Of a DNA stretch of 64,000 nt, positions 44,217 to 56,259 are shown piece after piece. A program made the translations under genes and the position numbers. Below the pieces are notes generated by a model. That model was not told where the DNA came from. It made no database searches and saw only the letters and a list, made by a program, of their open reading frames with translations. The stretch's first letter is position 1. Each line of letters starts with the position of its first letter. Source of the DNA: Owenia fusiformis (Eukaryota > Annelida > Polychaeta > Sabellida > Oweniidae). The DNA lies in contig CAIIXF020000008.1 of assembly GCA_903813345.2 (NCBI GenBank), positions 23,794,822 to 23,858,821 on the forward strand, written 5' to 3'.

Positions 44217-44964
44217 CAGAGGCGTAGCTAGCCCATTTTGCGAGTGTACGCCCGTATGATTTCCCGGTTTTATCAAAATTAACAAAACGATGGTTCCATA
44301 AAATAGGAAGATCCCGGGTGTTCAGAAGATAGAGGACACACTTAACACTCTTAATTCAATGAAGGAAATATGTATTGTTTGATCATTTTGACATAGCTTT
44401 TTAAAGGGATTGAATTAACTGTATTAACAGATAATGAAATATTATTATTTTTCTGTGTTTGTTTTTATCTAGCTCACAAGATGATTAACAATAAAAGAAC
44501 AGTTACACGACCGTCTCAACTCCATTTCGGATCTTAACAACCTGTATGTGATTCTATAGAATAAATTCTATCTTTCTGTTTTTTTTTGCATTTGCGAACA
44601 TGTCAATAACAGTATCAATGTTTATATCCTGTTCCCTTTGGATATGTATCATGGCCAAGGAAAAAGTCTTTCCTCGTTCATTGTGGAACGCAAGTATGAC
44701 TTAATGCGTTTCAAACTGCTAAAAACTCAACTGAAACGAAATAAAATTCTCTAATTATCAGTAGCTAACTAATTCAAAACAAAGAAAATGAAATAATCGA
44801 GAACTTTTTTATTTATTAACACGAGTCTTCATAGATCTCCTATCGATTTCTATCTCTTGGTAAAATATTTATTTTTCATCACAATTAATCAGGTAAATTT
44901 TATTTTTCCTTAAAATTTGAGAGTACGCCTGGGCGTACTTGGCGTACACGTAGCTACGCCACTG
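44217..44964. mobile_element. hAT-like MITE, CAGAGGCGTAGCTA ends
   Basis: CAGAGGCGTAGCTAGCC on the left is mirrored by CGTAGCTACGCCACTG on the right, the terminal pattern of many animal hAT elements (CAGTGGCGTAGCTA). TTACC flanks both ends, though a full 8-bp duplication is not apparent. Near the tips, GTACGCCCG and GAGTACGCCTGGGCGTACTT are further inverted blocks. No transposase. Confidence 0.7.
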
Positions 44965-45048
44965 TTACCTATACCTATACGTAGTTTGTTATTACACTAA
45001 GCGGTATTTTACCTAAGTTACAGGGTTTATGAGACGTAATTACCTATA

Positions 45049-45661
45049 CAGGGTGTCAAATAAGTCCCGTCCCCCCTGCTACAGCTAAAACCTGAACAGA
45101 AGGTACCTAGTGTGATATACCATTGGAAAGATCATCCAAAGTTATGTTAACTCACCAACTCTCAAGTATTTTGGATGAAATTTACCTATTTTTTTATGAT
45201 GTCTTTTAAAATTAACGTGCCCTCCTTTAAGTAGCTTTTTTGCGTCAAAATGACAAGGATATGACCTCAGAAATACATCAAAAAGTTAATCTTTTTCACA
45301 TTCCACTTGTTACAAAAAGGTTTTCACCACTTTCCCTGCGCCTCTATTTTCTACACATCTAACCCTATCCAGAAATAGGTTAAATTCATCGCCATAAACA
45401 TATTTAGTCATATTTTGGTCCCGTGACCTTTCTTATACACGATACTTAAAATCGTGCCAAATACGCCAAATTGCCATGTTTCTAGGCATATGGTCACCTC
45501 AATTGATACAATGTAAAAATTTCTGAGATTGATTGACATGTGTCAGATATATGCCAATCAACGTAACTTTGGAAGACCATTCCAATGATATATCACACTT
45601 GGTACCAAATATCTTGGTTTTGGCTGTAGAGGGGGGGGGACGGGACTTATTTGACACCCTG
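45049..45661. mobile_element. 613-bp TA-flanked MITE, CAGGGTGTCAAATAAGTCCC ends
   Basis: CAGGGTGTCAAATAAGTCCC on the left and GGGACTTATTTGACACCCTG on the right are exact inverses with TA on both sides. The arms extend about 100 bp (GTGTGATATACCATTGGAA against TTCCAATGATATATCACAC). Tc1/mariner-type ends; non-coding. Confidence 0.85.
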
Positions 45662-45789
45662 TAAATGTCCGAAGATAGGTAATTCGAAAACGCATGTTTT
45701 TATCCAACAAATTATGTCATTTCTCGATCGAAAATCATCCATTAAATTTTAAAATAGTAACAACAAACATTTCTCATTCGATCTGCATA

Positions 45790-46260
45790 GAAATTGAGTG
45801 GTCGAACACATTCATTGATGCGATAAACGATGCCATGTGATGATGCATGCAATTGTTGAATTTACACATTCTTCATCAGTTTAGCTTCTTGTAAATGTAT
45901 GAAATCAGCCATTTTCTCGTGGTTTTAATTGTTTAACATTACTATTTGGTCACTCTCCTTGCTCAATCATGCTAGAAATTTAACATTTCGCCTTAAGTCA
46001 CTGCCCAATTAGCGGGCACACAAGCAACACCCCCTCCCAACTACAGTAGATACACCACACTCTCTCTGAAGTGTATAACAGTTCTTGGAGGTGACATGCA
46101 CTGGTATATATGCCATATAAGCCATCGCATGGTTTTCATTCTATAATTACATATCATAAATTGTAGCATACGGTTTCGTAGCCTTTTACGTTATTCTTAA
46201 ACTCATTTTGCAATACGCATTACCTATACGTATCCGTAACAAACAAACGGATAGGGATAG
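45790..46260. repeat. right arm of the ~480-bp inverted repeat
   Basis: Reverse complement of 42830-43322, ending GGATAGGGATAGTAACACGT. Divergence between arms is low in the parts compared. Confidence 0.75.
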
Positions 46261-47880
46261 TAACACGTATATAAATTTTACGCTAATCTTAACCTCCCTA
46301 TTATACAAACATGAGAGTATGTCAGTTAGTTTGAACCCACTTTAAAGTCATAGAGATACTAACCAGGTAGGAACTATTAACCCGTTAAAGGGATATTTCT
46401 TGCCAGACAATCTGTCCCTCATATGGTAGTTATAATATATAATATATATATAAATTCCAGACTTAGCAAAACACGGGAAAATGTTTTAATATAGTCAATA
46501 TTGATCATTTTAAAATGATCTTTTAAGATTTCACTCAGGAAGTGACGTCATTGGCTCTAAACTTTCATTACGTTGCCTATTACAGTAAAGGAACGAAGCA
46601 CAAAATCTCTGCAAGACAATTGGTCCTTACATTATGTGTAAAAACATTTTCAGAGCTTGTCAGCTTAAAATAAAAGAAGAGACTTAGACTTATGCACTAC
46701 ATATTTAAGTGATAAATATTGACCATATCAAGACATTTTTCCGATTTTTGCTGAACATGGAACGTATATATAAGTAATACCGCTGTAGCTAGCATATTAG
46801 GAGACAAATGGTCTTGCAAGGAATATCCATTTAAGAAAAGCTTCCAGCTTTTCTCTAGAATACAATTTCTACTTTGCCAATGTAGGAGACTAGAAATGTA
46901 CATTGCCTTGTCTTATTAAATTTGCAGATTACATGTTTGTATGATTATATAAATTAAATTCACAAGCATTACTTTGGTGAACGTATGTACTCTACCTGTG
47001 GAAGCCTCAAAACAGGGTTTGATGAAAATGTGTAAAAGACCGACCATGTGAGGCCCGTAGCCAGGGGGAGGGGGGGGGGGCTCTAGTATGTATCCAACAG
47101 ACTGACTAGAAGTCTTCAATAAAATAAACATAACAAAATTTCAATAAAGTAGTAAGGTACAATTAAATGCAATAAAAAGTAACACAGCATATTGTCAAGT
47201 GGAAATAAAGCTATACTAGTTAAAGAAACAAACGTGCAAATTAATTTTACCCAATCGGCCATTTTGAATAGCACTTCCTATGTAAACGAATATTTAGGAT
47301 TACCAAACTTTAACATAGGTGCCTTAAAGAGAGAATCATATCTAGCGGGCAGGCAAACAAAAAATTGTTTCAATTTTAGAATATTTCTGGATCATGTCAT
47401 TCCTTGTCATGTCTATTTTCTAAAAATACCCAAAATGCACACTTTATTTCAGGAAAACTAAAGATTTTTACAATAATATATCATTTTCTAAAAGAATGGT
47501 TACCATTCTTATTATTTGGGAGAATTTAAACATTTTCACCCATTTTTGCACTTTTAATCCTGAATAACTTCACCAGATTATAACATATTGTGAATCTTTT
47601 GGGAGATATTGTAATTTAATATTGTAAGGAATAGATTGGTAGGTCAATTGTACATGTTGCTTGTAACTTTGTCACCCCCTATATGTCTGATTCTGGCTAA
47701 AGTCTGAATATAATTCAGACTCGGGGGGCTATGGACTAACCTTTTTGCTTCCTTGAAGGATTTCATCTCATTCCGAGGTAGATGGTAATATTTGGTAAAA
47801 TATGTACGGTTCATTTCAATGTGATTGCCAATTTTTTCATAAACATTCTAAATGGACTAGACTTGTCTGTAAAAGGTATA
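46261..47880. other. intronic, no gene
   Basis: Contains a TATAT run at 46430-46455 and a poly-G tract after CCCGTAGCCAGG (47058-47080), a spot common in invertebrate dispersed repeats. No supported gene. Confidence 0.4.
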
Positions 47881-48022
47881 ATGCCTGGGTCACATTTGCT
47901 CCGATCCATCGTCCGGCGCCCGGCCGATTGACTGTTTTGTTCAATATTGCATTCAATTTTGAACAAAATACCCAATCGGCCAGGCGCCGTAGTGAAAATC
48001 GGAGCAAATGTGATCAAGGCAT
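47881..48022. mobile_element. 142-bp palindromic MITE with TA duplication
   Basis: ATGCCTGGGTCACATTTGCT is mirrored by AGCAAATGTGATCAAGGCAT, and GGCGCCCGGCCGATTG by CAATCGGCCAGGCGCCG. TA lies on both sides. The whole unit folds into one long hairpin. It abuts the element that starts at 48024. Confidence 0.8.
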
Positions 48023-48023
48023 T

Positions 48024-48878
48024 AGAGAGATTTCGCACCTGGTGAAAGTACAACTTATAACGTATACTTATACTTATAGGTAAACGTACAAGGTGTTTCA
48101 TAATGTGGGCTTTTCGTCAGGAAAGATCTTCTCGGACTGTAATAAATACAGGTCAAAGGGATGCCATTTGTACTTTCTTGAATTGTAGCATGTTAACTTG
48201 ATCCAAATGTCTTTGTCTAGAATAAAATAGGCTCATATATAGTACATATGTTATAGACCCATCTCTTCTCAAATTGACTTTTTGGAGATGCTCGTTATGA
48301 AACACCCTGTATGTCATATGTTGAGCTACTGAATTTACTGTTTGCAGGAATTGCTAGAACCTACTGGTTTGATTGGTGTTTCAAATTGATGGTTAAAGTA
48401 TTTGATTGGATACTGTTCCCACTCAGCCAATTAATTTCAAAAAATGCTTGCGGTCAATTGTTCCACACACATGTAGGCAAATCTTTATACGGAGATCCAA
48501 CTGTATACGTTATCATCTACGTAAATATACCGTTTTGTAAGTTCATTGAACTTATACTGATTATGAAAACATTGAAATAATCAACTTGTTTATGTAATGA
48601 CTCACTTTAAGGAATCATGTCTCACTTTAAAGGATCGAGTTTATAATACACTACAACTACAAGGACACGGAAGCAAGCATTTAATCATAATGTGCATAAT
48701 CTACACGTGCAGATGACAGTGCACTCACAGTCTCTAGTTGATGGAGCTTTTCTATAACGGGAATAGTTATGTTCCATTAAGTACAATTTAAAATTGATTT
48801 TAGTAAGTATTCGACATGACCCTTTAAACTATACGTATACGTATAAGTTGTACTTTCACTTATGTGCGAAATCTCTCT
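48024..48878. mobile_element. AGAGAGATTTCGCAC element, copy 2 (inverted relative to copy 1)
   Basis: Reverse complement of 25339-26204 over its full length, with the nested MITE at 48089-48309. An open frame over 48311-48580 (FAGIARTYWFDWCFKLMVKV and so on) is nearly the same as one in copy 1, but it reflects the shared DNA; it has no recognisable domain. Confidence 0.75.
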
Positions 48879-49479
48879 ATTAACAGGGAAATAGTACTTA
48901 TGACGTGCACGGACCTTAGGACAATTCAGGAAATACGGGCTAATCTCAGCTTTAAGCGTTAATATCTGCCTTATTTAGAAAGCTAACTATGTGCTTTATA
49001 CACCATTTTGAAGAATTTTTTTTTTCGGATTTCACTGAAACTATTTTACCTTGAAAAGTTAGATGGGATCTACCATATTTTTAGAGTTAAATGTACCCCG
49101 ACATCGCCAAATACGCTGTAAGACGTAATATCACGCTTACATGGTTCGTTGAAATCGGGATAACTTTTGAATCAAAAATGATTTTGAACGTGTCAAGAAT
49201 TGTAATGTGACACGTAAATTACGTCTTAGCTGGCCAGCATTACAATATGTGTACTCACTGTACAAACGAACATAAATGTTCGACTTACCAGGACTTACCA
49301 AAACCATATTTTTCTGTCCCGGGAATTTGATATACATCAAGTTTTCATTGTTCGTTGTTTCGCAAATGATTAACAATGTACGTTCGCTATTTCGAAGGGG
49401 TAAAATGAAAAATGGCTGATATTGAAATAGCTGAAAATGGGGCAACGGTAAACAACGTACTTGATCATCCAGCTGTGTG
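48879..49479. repeat. leader to the ACGGCGT array
   Basis: 49185-49350 (GAACGTGTCAAGAATTGTAA, AATTACGTCTTAGCTGGC) is duplicated at 49715-49990. GGGGCAACGGTAAACAACG occurs at 49438 and 50025. Confidence 0.55.
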
Positions 49480-51090
49480 TAATTTTTAACGGCGTAAAAA
49501 ATCAGTTTTGACTATGGCTGGCCGTCTTGACCAATGTATCGTCATACTTTTAACGCCGTAAAATCTACTTTTAACGCCGTAATAAATACTTTTAACGCCG
49601 TCAAAAACGATTTCATACGCCGTTAAAATTACTTTTAACGCCGTCAAAAACGATTTTATACGTCCTTACTTTTGACCACGCGTAAAAAGCATTTTGAACT
49701 GCGTCAAAAATGGTTTTGAACGCGTCAAGAATTATAATGTGACACACGTAAATTACGTCTTAGCTGGCAGCCAATTAAAACCAGCGTTACAATCTGTGTA
49801 TCCATTGAACAAACGAACGTGTATGTTCCACTTACCGACTGATTGATATAAATGCAAAACCCTATTTTTCTGTTAATGTATGTCACATTTATCATTTATA
49901 TTGGCATTTTTATTTGCCAGACGCATTTGGTTGTTTGGAAGACTACAACTGTTCCGGGAATTTGATATACATTGAGTTTTCATTGGGTAAAATGAAAAAT
50001 GGCTGATAGTGAAATAACTGAAAATGGGGCAACGGTAAACAACGTACTTGGTGTCATCCAGTTGGCTGTTTGAAAAGATTGTTTTAATTGGTTGTGCGAA
50101 ATCGTTTTTTACGCCGTTCAAAATAATTTTTTAACGGCGTAAAAAATCAATTTTGACGCCTTAGATAATTATCAACGGCGTAAAATAATTTTTAATGTCG
50201 TAAAAAATCAGTTTTGACGGAGTAAAAAAATAATTTTTTACGGCGTAAAAGATAATATTTAACGGCGTAAAAAATCAGTTTTGACTGCGTACAAAATCGT
50301 TTTTAACGGTGTTAAAAGTAATTCTTTACGGCGTATGAAATCGGTTTTACGGCGTTAAAAGTAGATTTTACGGCGTTAAAAGTATGACGATACATTGGTC
50401 CAGATGGCCAGCCATATTTGACGGTGTAAAAATAATTTTTCACGGCTTTATAAAATCAGTTTTGACAGCGTTCAAAATTGTTTTCAATGGCGTTAAAAGT
50501 AATTCTTTACGGCGTATACAATCGTTTTTACGGCTTTAGAAATTATTTTTGACGCCGTTCAAAATAATTTTAACGCCGTACATAATTATTTTTTGACGCC
50601 ATAAAAAATCAATTTTGAGGGCGTACAAAATCGTTTTTAACAGCGTTAAAAGTAATTCGGCGTATAAAATCGTTTTTACGGCGTTAAAAGTATGACGAAA
50701 CATTGGTCCAGATGGCCAGCCATGTACTTGATCATCCAGCTGTGTGTAATTTTTAACGGCGTAAAAAATCAGTTTTGACGGCGTAAAAATAATTTTTCAC
50801 GGCTTTAAAAAATCAGTTTTGACGGCGTACAAAATCGTTTTCAACGGCGTTAAAAGTAATTCTTTACGGCGTATACAATCGTTTTTACGGCGTTAGAAAT
50901 TATTTTTGACGCCGTTCAAAATGAATTTTAACGCCGTAGATAATTATTTTTTGACGTCATAAAAAAATCAATTTTGACGGCGTACAAAATCGTTTTTAAC
51001 GGCGTTAAAAGTAATTCCTTACGGCGTATAAAATCGTTTTTACGGCGTTAAAAGTATGACGATACATTGGTCCAGATGGCCAGCCATACT
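49480..51090. repeat. ACGGCGT/ACGCCGT array (1.6 kb)
   Basis: Dozens of ACGGCGT heptamers, in both orientations, sit in AT-rich spacers about every 20-25 bp (for example AACGGCGTAAAAAATCAG, TTTACGGCGTTAAAAGTA). The array has mirrored ends: ATGGCTGGCCGTCTTGACCA near 49515 and TGGTCCAGATGGCCAGCCAT near 51068, with more copies near 50400 and 50705. Early units are mainly ACGCCGT and later ones mainly ACGGCGT, so the array as a whole is a large foldback. Confidence 0.8.
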
Positions 51091-51365
51091 AATTGTCCCC
51101 AGTTTCGTGCGACGTGTAACTGCGTTTTTAAACATTGGTATCATGGAAAAGAACAATGAGCCCCTGCGTTGCAAATTACATTCCCACACGTTTTCAACAA
51201 AAACAACACATTCAAGCGCACTAACTTCGCTAATTACGATGTGTATGTGCCCTTTAAGTGATACCTGGGGCGAAAATTGATTAAAATGTTACGGAATTCA
51301 TGACTAGCACCGTTCAAAATCGTACACTGTCTCACTGGCGGACATGAGAGGATTAAGCCACCCCC

Positions 51366-51620
51366 AAAATTGGGCCCCGGAAAAATGGAGACCCAAAAAG
51401 TGATTCAAACTACAAAATGGGGGTAGCTTTATACAAATAAGCCAAATAAGCCCAAAAACTCAAATTAAAAAAAAATCATACAATTTGAACCTAGAATCGC
51501 CCAAAATTGGGCCCCGAAAAAATGGGGACCCAAAAAAGTGATTCAAACTACAAAAGGGGGTTAGGTTTATACAAATAAGCCAAATAAGCCCAAAAACTCA
51601 AATTAAAAAAAAATCATACA
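51366..51620. repeat. two tandem ~123-bp units
   Basis: AAAATTGGGCCCCGGAAAAA and the sequence to CCTAGAATCGCCC is repeated in tandem (51366 and 51490), followed by a decayed third unit to about 51850. Confidence 0.75.
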
Positions 51621-51939
51621 ATCTGAACCTAGAATCGCCCAGAACACGCCAAAATAGACCCCAAAAACTCAACTAAAAAATTAAATCATACAAATTGATC
51701 CCAGAATCGCTCAGAATGCGCTAAATCAGCCCAAAAACATAAATTCTCCGGGGGACCATAGTCAAGACTAAAGTGTAAATTGAAATAAATCATATAATTT
51801 GATTCTTAAACGCTCAGAACGCGCCAAATAATCCCAAAAACTCAAAGGGGACATGCCAATAAGAGGCCATTCTCTGACTTTTTCAAAAGTGTGAAAACAA
51901 AAAACTCTCTCAAAAACGCTCTTTAAATATTCTTTATAA

Positions 51940-52330
51940 CAAGTTTCAAGTTTCAAGTTTAGTTTATTTCAAACAAATAAAAGGCCTCAGGCCCATAGTT
52001 TTACAAATATAACAATACATGTTTACATCAATTTAGTAGCTCCTGCCTTAAATTAAATGCTTTATAGCAGAAAGTAGCTAAGTTACATAAATCATTTACA
52101 CCTTTTGTAGACATTAAATTAATATACTTTTGATGTGATGGTAAAATATAATAATACCTTTTGATGTACTCTTCCCTTAGATCAATAAATGACGGGCAGA
52201 TTAAAATAAAATGAAATTCATCCTCCAGAATATGTATACCTTGGTATAATTCACAAAGAGGGCATATGCGATCCTCTTTTGGCATATTTTGATGCCTACC
52301 AATTTCAATTTTCAGTTTATGCTTGGAACA
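51940..52330 (-). pseudogene. LINE 3' end with C-terminal zinc knuckle
   Basis: The minus strand encodes RICPLCELYQGIHILEDEFH and FILICPSFIDLREEYIK, the cysteine-histidine C-terminus of CR1/L2-like LINE polymerases. After the stop, the 3' end carries GAAATAAACTAAACTTGAAA with a tandem AAACTTG tail near 51940. It is strongly 5'-truncated. Confidence 0.7.
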
Positions 52331-52399
52331 TCTTAACCTTGTTAAAGCTCTTCTATATTAACAGGATCTTAAGAGGTTCTGGACAAATCATTTGATTCT

Positions 52400-52880
52400 G
52401 GACTTGTCATATTTTTTTTTCAACGAAATCACATCCAAGGATTGAATTTTTATTAGCTATTTAGAGAGTGAGTCCTGCCTAGTATTAATTTCAATAAAAA
52501 AGTTAAAATAGAACCCTATTTGAGAGTCAATCTAATACTTACATTACATTGATAAATTAAGGCAAATCCTGAAATATTTTTAAAGTGCATTTTTTAATGA
52601 AATATTATCCAGCAAGTATTTAAATGAAACGGTCTTATTTAAATACAAATCATAACATGATATTTTTCATGAAACATTTTTCAATGAAATTCAATTGAAG
52701 GGTCAAGATAAAACGAGCTAATTTAGGTGAAAACCCTTACATGATGATGTGTTTTCATAACTTCTTTCATAAAATTCCATCAAGGGGTGAAGATAAAATG
52801 ATCGAATTTAAGTGATTTAAGGATCACGAGAATATGTTTTCTTTGATATTTTCTATGAAATCCCATCCAATGGTCAAGGT
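52400..52880. repeat. degenerate ~100-bp repeats
   Basis: ATGAAATCCCATCC-like and GGTCAAGATAAAA-like blocks recur near 52425, 52600, 52690, 52780 and 52860. Confidence 0.45.
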
Positions 52881-53096
52881 AAAATTTTGATTTTGATTTT
52901 GATTTGGTCACGTGTTCGAAAGATCCATATAAGGCCCATAGAACCATATAGGAACGTCATTTTGAATGTCACGTGATAGATCCATATAAGGCTTTTAGAA
53001 CCATTTATGGAAAGATGAGGGAAGCCCCTGACACCTGTTTCACGATTTTTATGCACTTCATTATTGTACCGAAGTTTGCCGATTCGATTCGTCGTA

Positions 53097-53303
53097 TTTC
53101 GGAATCCTGGTGACAATTTTATACTCCATTGGAGTATTTTTGACCTACTTCTTATGACGGAAATTCCCGAACCTTGTTCGGATTAATCCGGATTTTCTGA
53201 CCTACCTTATCTACCGAGATTTCACGAGTTAACATTCGTCTCATTCCGGAATCCTGGTGACAATTTTATACTCCATTGGAGTATTTTTGATCTACTTTTT
53301 CTG
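53097..53303. repeat. direct duplication, ~151-bp offset
   Basis: GGAATCCTGGTGACAATTTT and TACTCCATTGGAGTATTTTT occur at 53101 and again at 53252. The CTCCATTGGAG core is a short palindrome. Confidence 0.75.
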
Positions 53304-53349
53304 GATTTTGCCCTACTTATTATATCTTGACAACAAGCAAATCAAAAAG

Positions 53350-53435
53350 GTCGACATGAACGGGTCTCGATCAACTAACCTAGACTATGGAAGCCAGGCA
53401 CGCTAACCATTAGGCCAACGAGCTACCGATATGAA
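53350..53435 (-). repeat. tRNA-like sequence (pseudogene or SINE head)
   Basis: On the minus strand GGTAGCTCGTTGGCCTAATG, then GTTAGCGTGCCTGGCTTCCA and GTTAGTTGATCGAGACCC, give an A-box-like and a weak B-box-like block at tRNA spacing. The T-arm does not pair well, so it is not a functional tRNA. Confidence 0.4.
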
Positions 53436-53535
53436 AGAACAAAAGTATTATATATTTATACCGAGCGTCAATTCAAAATGATCCTCACTTTTGTCTCCAC
53501 TTAAATACGACTCGTCACTTGTATCCAGAATAGTA

Positions 53536-53606
53536 GAACGCCTATGGCGCTAGTGAATAACCAAGTCCCAGGTTAGTGGTTCGTATCCCTCCGTGATATA
53601 CTATTT
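53536..53606 (+). repeat. second tRNA-like sequence, opposite strand
   Basis: CGCCTATGGCGCTAGTGAAT and AGGTTAGTGGTTCGTATCCC resemble tRNA A- and B-box regions. It forms an inverted pair with 53350-53435, suggesting a foldback built from tRNA-like ends. Confidence 0.35.
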
Positions 53607-53749
53607 TTGTTTTATTAAATATGACAGAAAGGAGCAAGGTGTAGGTTGAAAACAAGACGTTAGTTTGTTTCAAAACAGTTTGGAAACATTAATCTCTGAT
53701 AATTTAAGGTTTTCCACTCCTAAAGGGCCTCTAGATCTATGAAATTCAA

Positions 53750-54400
53750 TAATCCACTCAGTAAAAATACGATTTCTCTGCAACCTGATGTCCAATCAAG
53801 ATCATTCAAATATATATGTGTTCCTGACACGTTTGGGCGTCCGGGAATAAAATTGCTTGTGAAAACTATTTACAAAAGTGTTCCAGAGACCCTTATCTAC
53901 TTGGCTAAGGTTTTATTTGAAGATACATTGCCTTATTAGCAGGTAGAGGGGCATACAGAACACAGAAGCAAATGCTATGTTGAAAATTTTCTATATTTCA
54001 ATTTGAACCTGTGTTTACATGTCACGTAGGCCAGTGTTTTATATGGGGATTAAATGTACTTTCCTTGTTTACATGAACGTAAATCATTACATGAAATCTG
54101 CATTCTTCTGGGTTTAATCTGGGTTTGTATTGTCTTATTGGGGCTTTTCGACTTTAAAACAAACCCTACCTAAATGGATTGTGTCTCGGGAACGTTTTTG
54201 TAAATAGTTATTATAAACAATTCTGAAAGAATATCACATATTTTTGTCTTCCCGATTTCAGTCATGAATTACGTCAATTTCTCGTGCAAACATTGGGTAG
54301 ACGTTGTCATAACCGGATGCCCGAACGTGTCAGGAACATATACATACTCGAATGATGTTGATTGAACATCAGGGTTGAGAGAAATCGTAATTTTACTGAG
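53750..54400. mobile_element. foldback element with ~200-bp inverted arms
   Basis: 53750-53925 (ACTCAGTAAAAATACGATTT, GTTCCTGACACGTTTGGGCG) is mirrored at 54150-54400 (CGCCC replaced by GCCCGAACGTGTCAGGAAC, AAATCGTAATTTTACTGAGT). Outside the arms, CCACTTAAATACGACTCGTC at 53499 and CCACCTAAATACAACTCGTC at 54434 are direct copies. Confidence 0.6.
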
Positions 54401-54594
54401 TGGCTTCACGAAAAAATAAGCAGCACTTTAGGCCACCTAAATACAACTCGTCAGTTGTATCCAGTTGGAATCCCAGCGTAATGTTTTTAATTATATGGTT
54501 GTGCTTTGATTTTTATAGCAGCATTACAACATTATTATGATTTTCATTTACATATATTCCATTACAATTTGCTTTCATCATTGATATTAACTGA

Positions 54595-54965
54595 TTTAAA
54601 TACAAAATGAATAGCTGTGGGCTGAGCATACAGCCCTGTCGTGTGCCAACAGAACATGCAAATACTCTGTAAATGTGTTAGAAAATGTCTCAGAAGATTT
54701 TGGAACTCTTACACATGACCTTAACTTTTCATACATAGATCTAATCACCTTTATGGTATTACCATGCATATTACAGTTTTTAATCAATTGATACCATAAT
54801 AAATCATGAGAAATCGAATCAAACGCCTTACTAAAATCTACATACAGAATATAACAACGCCCTCCTTTCTTAGATAAATACTTTTGTACAATAGCAGATA
54901 AATTAAAAATTTGATCAACAGTACTGTATCCAGTTCTGTACCCTGCTTGTTCTTCATAAAATAAG
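54595..54965 (-). pseudogene. LINE reverse transcriptase palm relic
   Basis: On the minus strand: YEEQAGYRTGYSTVDQIFNL, the first catalytic box YVDFSKAFDSISHDLLW, then RSMYEKLRSCVRV and, after a frameshift, GTRQGCMLSPQLFILYLN. These are consecutive blocks of a Jockey/CR1/RTE-type polymerase. The second catalytic box (YADD) is missing. Confidence 0.75.
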
Positions 54966-56259
54966 TTGAATATATCTATCTAATGATGGCACAGGCAAAA
55001 TTCTGAAAATTAACATGAAATGAGCGGTTTTGACAGATGCAAAAGATGTATATTTGTGATGAAGAAATATAAATTTTTGCAGTAACAACACAATTACCTC
55101 AAAGTTATCAGTTATAAGAGGCTGAAGACTAAACATGACATAATTTTCCCTCTCATACTAACAGTGGTATCTAACTAAGCGGGACAGCCCCTCAAAATGT
55201 ACATGGAGCCCATAAGATACATTTTTCTCAATTGAAGTCAATATTTTTTTTAGTTTTTAGCAAGAGAGGATAAGAGGAACATGAACATGCTAAGTTTACC
55301 GAGATCACAAGCTTTACCACAAATATGAAGTATATAGGAATAGAGTTGATATGTGTGAGAACCTTAAACTTCTCATTTTATTGGTGATGGGACTTGTGGA
55401 CCATGTGTATTTCTAACTTCTTAAGTGTGCATGAATCTAAAATTGTGGCAGCCATCTTGGATTTTCCATGTATGTGGACACAGTTTTGGTTGTGCTGAAT
55501 TTGTTTCAAAATAACATTTCTTGTATACATACCTTTGATGAGTGAGATAGGCATTTGAAGTTAAATACAGATAGTATACTTGCCATTTAATGCAGTAAAC
55601 AGTCATACAATACATTCTTACATAATAAGTGAGTCCAAACAAAAAGTGTGCAACTTGTTATTGTGTTATTTGGACTGGGCATAAATCACACTCAATCGCC
55701 CTTGCTTTCTTAATTGACTTGGACAAAATGTCATTCTATTTATTCAAAAGAGTGTATAGTTCAATATGCAAGTTCACATTCATTCGATCCTCTTGTAGAA
55801 ATTAATCTCATATTTATTTCATCTCAAATATAGAACACAATAATATAATAAAAAACAAGTTTCTATTAATTGCAAAAGTTAGCTTCCATGTCATAATTCA
55901 GTTTAGGTTTCACTTCTAGAGAAAAAGGGTATTCCTTTTGGAAATATTGTATTGATCATTGCTATACACTCCATATTTAATCATCTCGGTAAATAACATC
56001 AATACATATATGTGACATCGAGGATCTGGGTTTTGGGTAATGTTAGACATGAGTTGCTACTAATTTCTGAATCTCATATTCAATATTCTTTCTTTAAACC
56101 CTCATATTTAATATTTTTGGAGTGGTAATTCAATTATGTACCTATATATTATTCTTAATCGCATAGTTGAGCTCAAATCTGTTAGGTAACATGTAAACAT
56201 ATTTATCCCACGATTAATGTGTTCTCTGTACAATAACAGCTATTGATATTTCTGATATT
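54966..56259. other. intronic, no recognised feature
   Basis: AT-rich sequence without supported genes or repeats. Confidence 0.4.

Noticed and set aside
47811-48101. Overlapping open frames on both strands over the GC-rich hairpin
   Set aside because: They are mirror readings of the palindromic MITE, not genes.
53350-53606. Functional tRNA genes
   Set aside because: A- and B-box-like blocks are present, but acceptor and T-stem pairing are poor.
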